This document shows positions 61,173 through 64,000 of a stretch of DNA of 64,000 nt, piece by piece; positions within the stretch are counted from its first letter, which is position 1, and every line of letters begins with the position of its first letter. The stretch lies in NCBI RefSeq assembly GCF_001039275.2, contig NZ_CP030117.1, positions 6,303,001 to 6,367,000 on the forward strand, in the 5' to 3' direction. A model generated the notes under the pieces. The model did no database searches, was not told the DNA's origin, and saw only the letters and a program-made list of their open reading frames with translations. Source of the DNA: Brevibacillus brevis. Its GTDB lineage: Bacteria; Bacillota; Bacilli; Brevibacillales; Brevibacillaceae. The position numbers and the translations under genes were made by a program.

Positions 61173-61208
61173 AAACCCCGGTCCTAAGATAAGGAACCGG
61201 GGTGTTTT
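61173..61208. terminator. Terminator overlapping the hybrid-kinase stop codon
   Basis: ACCCCGGTCC (61176-61185) pairs with GGAACCGGGGT (61194-61204) apart from a small bulge. T-rich stretches lie on both sides. The hairpin includes the last codons and stop (61184-61186) of the minus-strand gene. Confidence 0.8.
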
Positions 61209-64000
61209 TCACTCAAATTCTTGCTATTCAACTTGTTACGTACATGAAAAGTTATCTTTGTCCCTGTACCTAGCGTACTTTCGATATGCAGACCTGTTCC
61301 GAAGTGCCGCTTTAATCGCTGATCTGTATTGATCAATCCTACTCCTGAACTGCTATCAGCTTTTCTTTCGAGAAGTCGTTGTACTTGATCTTCGTCCATT
61401 CCGATCCCATCATCTTCAACGGTTATTTCAGCATGCGTTTTCTGGACGGAAATCCGAATCTTAATTTCCCCCCCACGAATACGGTTCATCACACCATGTA
61501 TGATCGCATTTTCTACGAGAGGCTGGATCGTGAGAAAGGGAATTTTTATATCCTCACAGTCATCTATCTCCCAAACAACTTGCAGCCTTTCTTCAAACCG
61601 AACCTTTTCAATATATAGGTAAGAGCGCACCAGACTTAGCTCCGTTTCGATCGGAACAAGCCCGTCCATATCTTCAAATTTGAATTTATTCCTCAAAAAA
61701 TTGCTGAACTCATACAGTAAATCACGCATCTTGTCCAAATTGATGTCACTTAAAGCCGTTACAGCGCTCAACGCATTAAATAAAAAATGAGGCTGGATTT
61801 GGGCTTGCAGCCATGCAGCTTCTAATCGCAGTTGTTCCCGGACGGATTGTTTAATCGTAGTTAGCGCCTTAATCCGTGATTTTATTTCCATTCCTTCCAC
61901 TGGTTTGGTCACGTAATCGTTTGCTCCCGCTAAAAAACCACTTTGAATATCTTTTGGTTGGCTTCTTGCGGTAAGAAGCAAAACAGGGAGTTCCGTGAGT
62001 GTAAATCGCTCACGAATCATTCGTGTTAGCTCATATCCGGACATCTGCGGCATCATAATATCGGAGATGACGAGATCCCATTCCTTTGTATCCAGTATGG
62101 CCAACGCCTCTTTTCCACTCGTCACCATTGTTACATCATATTCGTCTGGAGGTAGTATGGCTTCCAGCACCTGAAGGTTAACAGGGTCATCATCCACAAT
62201 TAATAGGCGCGGATGATCGCGATTCACTTCTAATAAAGTTGTTGGTTTCGTAGCTGAATGAATCTCCACTTTTGCCTGAATCGGCATAGGTTGTACGACT
62301 ATCGGTTCGAATGAGCGAGAAACAGCCACCTCTTCCTCCGCTTCCATCTGTGCCAGCTTTAACGAAAAGGTAAATGTTGAGCCCTCCCCTAAAACAGAGG
62401 ATACATCCAACGTCCCTCCATGAAGCTCAACCAGTTGCTTGCTTATTCGTAGACCTAACCCAAAGCCACCTTCAATCATGGTCTCACTCGTGCTGGCTTG
62501 CTCATAAGGACGGAATAGGCGCTTTTGCATGTCTTCATCCATTCCAATCCCTGTATCATGAATCACAATAAAAGCTCTTCCGTCCTTGGCAAAAGATTGA
62601 ATCGAAATGATCCCTTCACTCGTATATTTCACAGCATTGTGAAGTAAATTGAAAACGATTTGAATCACCCGATTCTCATCCGCGTGTACGGGAGGAAAAT
62701 CTTCAGGGATTTGATTTACAATTTTTACAGGCTTTACTTCTGTGTTAAATTGCAGCATATCAAGTACCCCGGTCACGATGGGCTGAATCCATATGACTTT
62801 TTTCTGTAGGCGCGGGTTGCCTTCCTGTAAACTCATTACATCGATCAAATCATTTAATATCAATGTCAGCCGTCGCCCTACAGATAAAACCGTTTCAAGC
62901 TCTTTGATACTCCTTTCCTTCAACAAATGTCGTTCCCTGTTTAAAACGGATTGTGACATGTTCAGAATGCTATGTAGCGGATTTTTAAATTCATGTGAAG
63001 TGTTGGCCAGAAATTGATCCTTATGGTCATTCATTCTTTGCAAGGTTGCAGCAATTTCTTTTGTGTTGGCATGCATGATGAAATAGCCCTTAAACCACAC
63101 AGTGGCTAAGCAACCCATCGAAATAATCAGATCAAACGGATAGTAGACTAGACTCAACCCACTCTCCCGCCAAATTAACGACCAAATAAAATGGTGAAGC
63201 AACGCAAGAAAAGAAAAAAGCAGTAAAAGATTGCTCATGATGTCTTTGATCAACTTTTTAAAGATGGAAATCAACGTGATCACTGCGGCAATACCGACCA
63301 ATCCAAAATAAACGGGAAAGAGCATCGTCACCTGATCAGGGTCTAAAAACAGCGTAATGCCAGCAGTCCCAAAATTCATCACCCTGTATACAGGATACAT
63401 CCTGCTCCAAAAAGGGAGTTCGCGATGATTCATACACTCCAACAAAGCGTAGGCGCCAATAACGAGGGCAATATTCGCTAACCGAAAATCCCAATCAATG
63501 CCGATATAAAATAATTGGTGGAACAACTTCTCATCGTTGCTTAACACGCTAGTAAGCGCTATGCATAATGTCAGCAAAGAAAAATACAGCAGATTCTTTT
63601 TCTTATCTCCTAGTAAAAATAAAATAAACGCATAAGCAGAATGTATAAGAAATATCATGGCTGCCAGAAGCTGCGTAGAAACGGAGACTTTTATTTCTTT
63701 TGCAATGGCTTCTTCTGAACCAAATTTAATGGATCGAACAATGCCGCTGCTTCGACCATCCACATAGTTTGCCGCCTGAATGACGATATCGATTACGCCA
63801 TTTTCATCTGCCGTAAAGGTTGAAGAATAAGGCAGATTCTTCGCAATATATTCATCCTCCGATTCCCCCACCCGCCCCGATTTCGCAAGCAAACGGCCGT
63901 TTACGTATAATTCCGATGCCGTGCGCACGCTGGGTACACGAATACTATAATTCAGGTCCTTTTCCGGATTTACATACAGACGCAAGCGATAAGAAGCAAA
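61184..64000 (-). CDS. Hybrid sensor kinase with two kinase modules and a receiver (N-terminus cut by the window edge)
   Basis: At least 938 residues, open to the right edge. It begins in an extracellular 7TMR-DISM-type sensory domain (SVRTASELYVNGRLLAKSGR), followed by seven helices. Module 1 is HisKA/HATPase (acceptor His in ANTSHEFKNPLHS, N-box LLHNAVKYTSEG, DTGIGMDE, GGFGLGLRIS). A receiver follows (LLIVDDDPVN, Asp in LVISDIMMPQMSG). Module 2 is a LytS/YehU-type kinase (QIQPHFLFNALS, LVENAIIHGVM, DDGIGMDE). No output DNA-binding domain is present, so its partner regulator lies elsewhere. It is convergent on nothing within reach; cysJI lies downstream. Confidence 0.9.
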   Translation of the reverse strand, partial: FASYRLRLYVNPEKDLNYSIRVPSVRTASELYVNGRLLAKSGRVGESEDEYIAKNLPYSSTFTADENGVIDIVIQAANYVDGRSSGIVRSIKFGSEEAIAKEIKVSVSTQLLAAMIFLIHSAYAFILFLLGDKKKNLLYFSLLTLCIALTSVLSNDEKLFHQLFYIGIDWDFRLANIALVIGAYALLECMNHRELPFWSRMYPVYRVMNFGTAGITLFLDPDQVTMLFPVYFGLVGIAAVITLISIFKKLIKDIMSNLLLLFSFLALLHHFIWSLIWRESGLSLVYYPFDLIISMGCLATVWFKGYFIMHANTKEIAATLQRMNDHKDQFLANTSHEFKNPLHSILNMSQSVLNRERHLLKERSIKELETVLSVGRRLTLILNDLIDVMSLQEGNPRLQKKVIWIQPIVTGVLDMLQFNTEVKPVKIVNQIPEDFPPVHADENRVIQIVFNLLHNAVKYTSEGIISIQSFAKDGRAFIVIHDTGIGMDEDMQKRLFRPYEQASTSETMIEGGFGLGLRISKQLVELHGGTLDVSSVLGEGSTFTFSLKLAQMEAEEEVAVSRSFEPIVVQPMPIQAKVEIHSATKPTTLLEVNRDHPRLLIVDDDPVNLQVLEAILPPDEYDVTMVTSGKEALAILDTKEWDLVISDIMMPQMSGYELTRMIRERFTLTELPVLLLTARSQPKDIQSGFLAGANDYVTKPVEGMEIKSRIKALTTIKQSVREQLRLEAAWLQAQIQPHFLFNALSAVTALSDINLDKMRDLLYEFSNFLRNKFKFEDMDGLVPIETELSLVRSYLYIEKVRFEERLQVVWEIDDCEDIKIPFLTIQPLVENAIIHGVMNRIRGGEIKIRISVQKTHAEITVEDDGIGMDEDQVQRLLERKADSSSGVGLINTDQRLKRHFGTGLHIESTLGTGTKITFHVRNKLNSKNLSEKHPGSLS

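Noticed and set aside
1..64000. tRNA, rRNA, CRISPR arrays, prophage genes
   Set aside because: Looked for cloverleaf ends, regularly spaced repeats and phage structural motifs while reading; none found, though no program was run.

Overview
The window looks like chromosomal DNA of a low- to mid-GC Gram-positive spore-former of the Paenibacillaceae, most likely Brevibacillus. This is an inference from protein character: YesM/YesN-type sugar regulation, a Vpr-like subtilase, Mqo, CysJI, a lactococcin 972-type bacteriocin and AAGGAGG-type ribosome binding sites with frequent TTG/GTG starts. No rRNA, tRNA, CRISPR array or phage structural gene was seen.

Region 1 (1-15.1 kb, all minus strand) is one sugar locus. 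In transcription order it holds a DeoR regulator, class II ketose-bisphosphate aldolase, SIS-type sugar isomerase, PfkB kinase, ROK kinase, LacZ, YesM/YesN two-component pair, solute-binding lipoprotein, two ABC permeases, a YesL-type membrane protein and the start of a further gene cut by the window edge. It encodes uptake of a beta-galactoside, its cleavage, and each step from free hexose to triose phosphates. A LysR/DJ-1 divergent pair follows (15.2-16.9 kb).

Region 2 (16.9-28.2 kb) holds an erythromycin-esterase-like lipoprotein, a histidine kinase fused to its LuxR-type response regulator, a serine hydrolase with two tandem penicillin-binding/beta-lactamase domains, and a second single-domain hydrolase. 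The intergenic regions of these genes share TGTCATA/TATGACA repeats, so they look like one regulon. The second hydrolase is flanked by decayed Tn3-family tnpA and tnpR remnants, next to a 5'-truncated DJ-1 gene, an MFS transporter and a LysR pseudogene: a zone of transposon-linked decay.

Region 3 (28.3-35.4 kb) is a redox/electrophile-type cluster (MarR regulator, ring-cleaving dioxygenase, luciferase-like oxidoreductase, flavodoxin-like reductase, YcaC-like hydrolase), then a TetR regulator divergent from a membrane protein, GNAT and NAD-epimerase operon ending in an AraC scrap.

Region 4 (35.4-38.7 kb) is AT-rich and atypical. It has a PspC-like protein, a secreted protein of unknown function, a divergently transcribed XRE-TPR (RNPP-like) regulator, and directly after it a 59-aa secreted peptide precursor with a duplicated S-x-L-A-x-D-V-P-Y motif: a candidate peptide quorum-sensing module. 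A GC-rich, strongly self-complementary non-coding stretch follows.

Region 5 (38.7-50.3 kb) has a VOC protein, a 1060-aa toxin-like protein ending in a putative cysteine peptidase domain, an RtcB homologue, an ankyrin protein, a large subtilase and Mqo. Region 6 (50.6-57.4 kb) is a lactococcin 972-type bacteriocin locus (ABC ATPase, permease, precursor, orphan OmpR-type DNA-binding protein) followed by immunity-like proteins (DUF4375-like, TPR-SMI1/KNR4). Region 7 (57.4-64 kb) has cysJI and a large hybrid kinase cut by the right edge.
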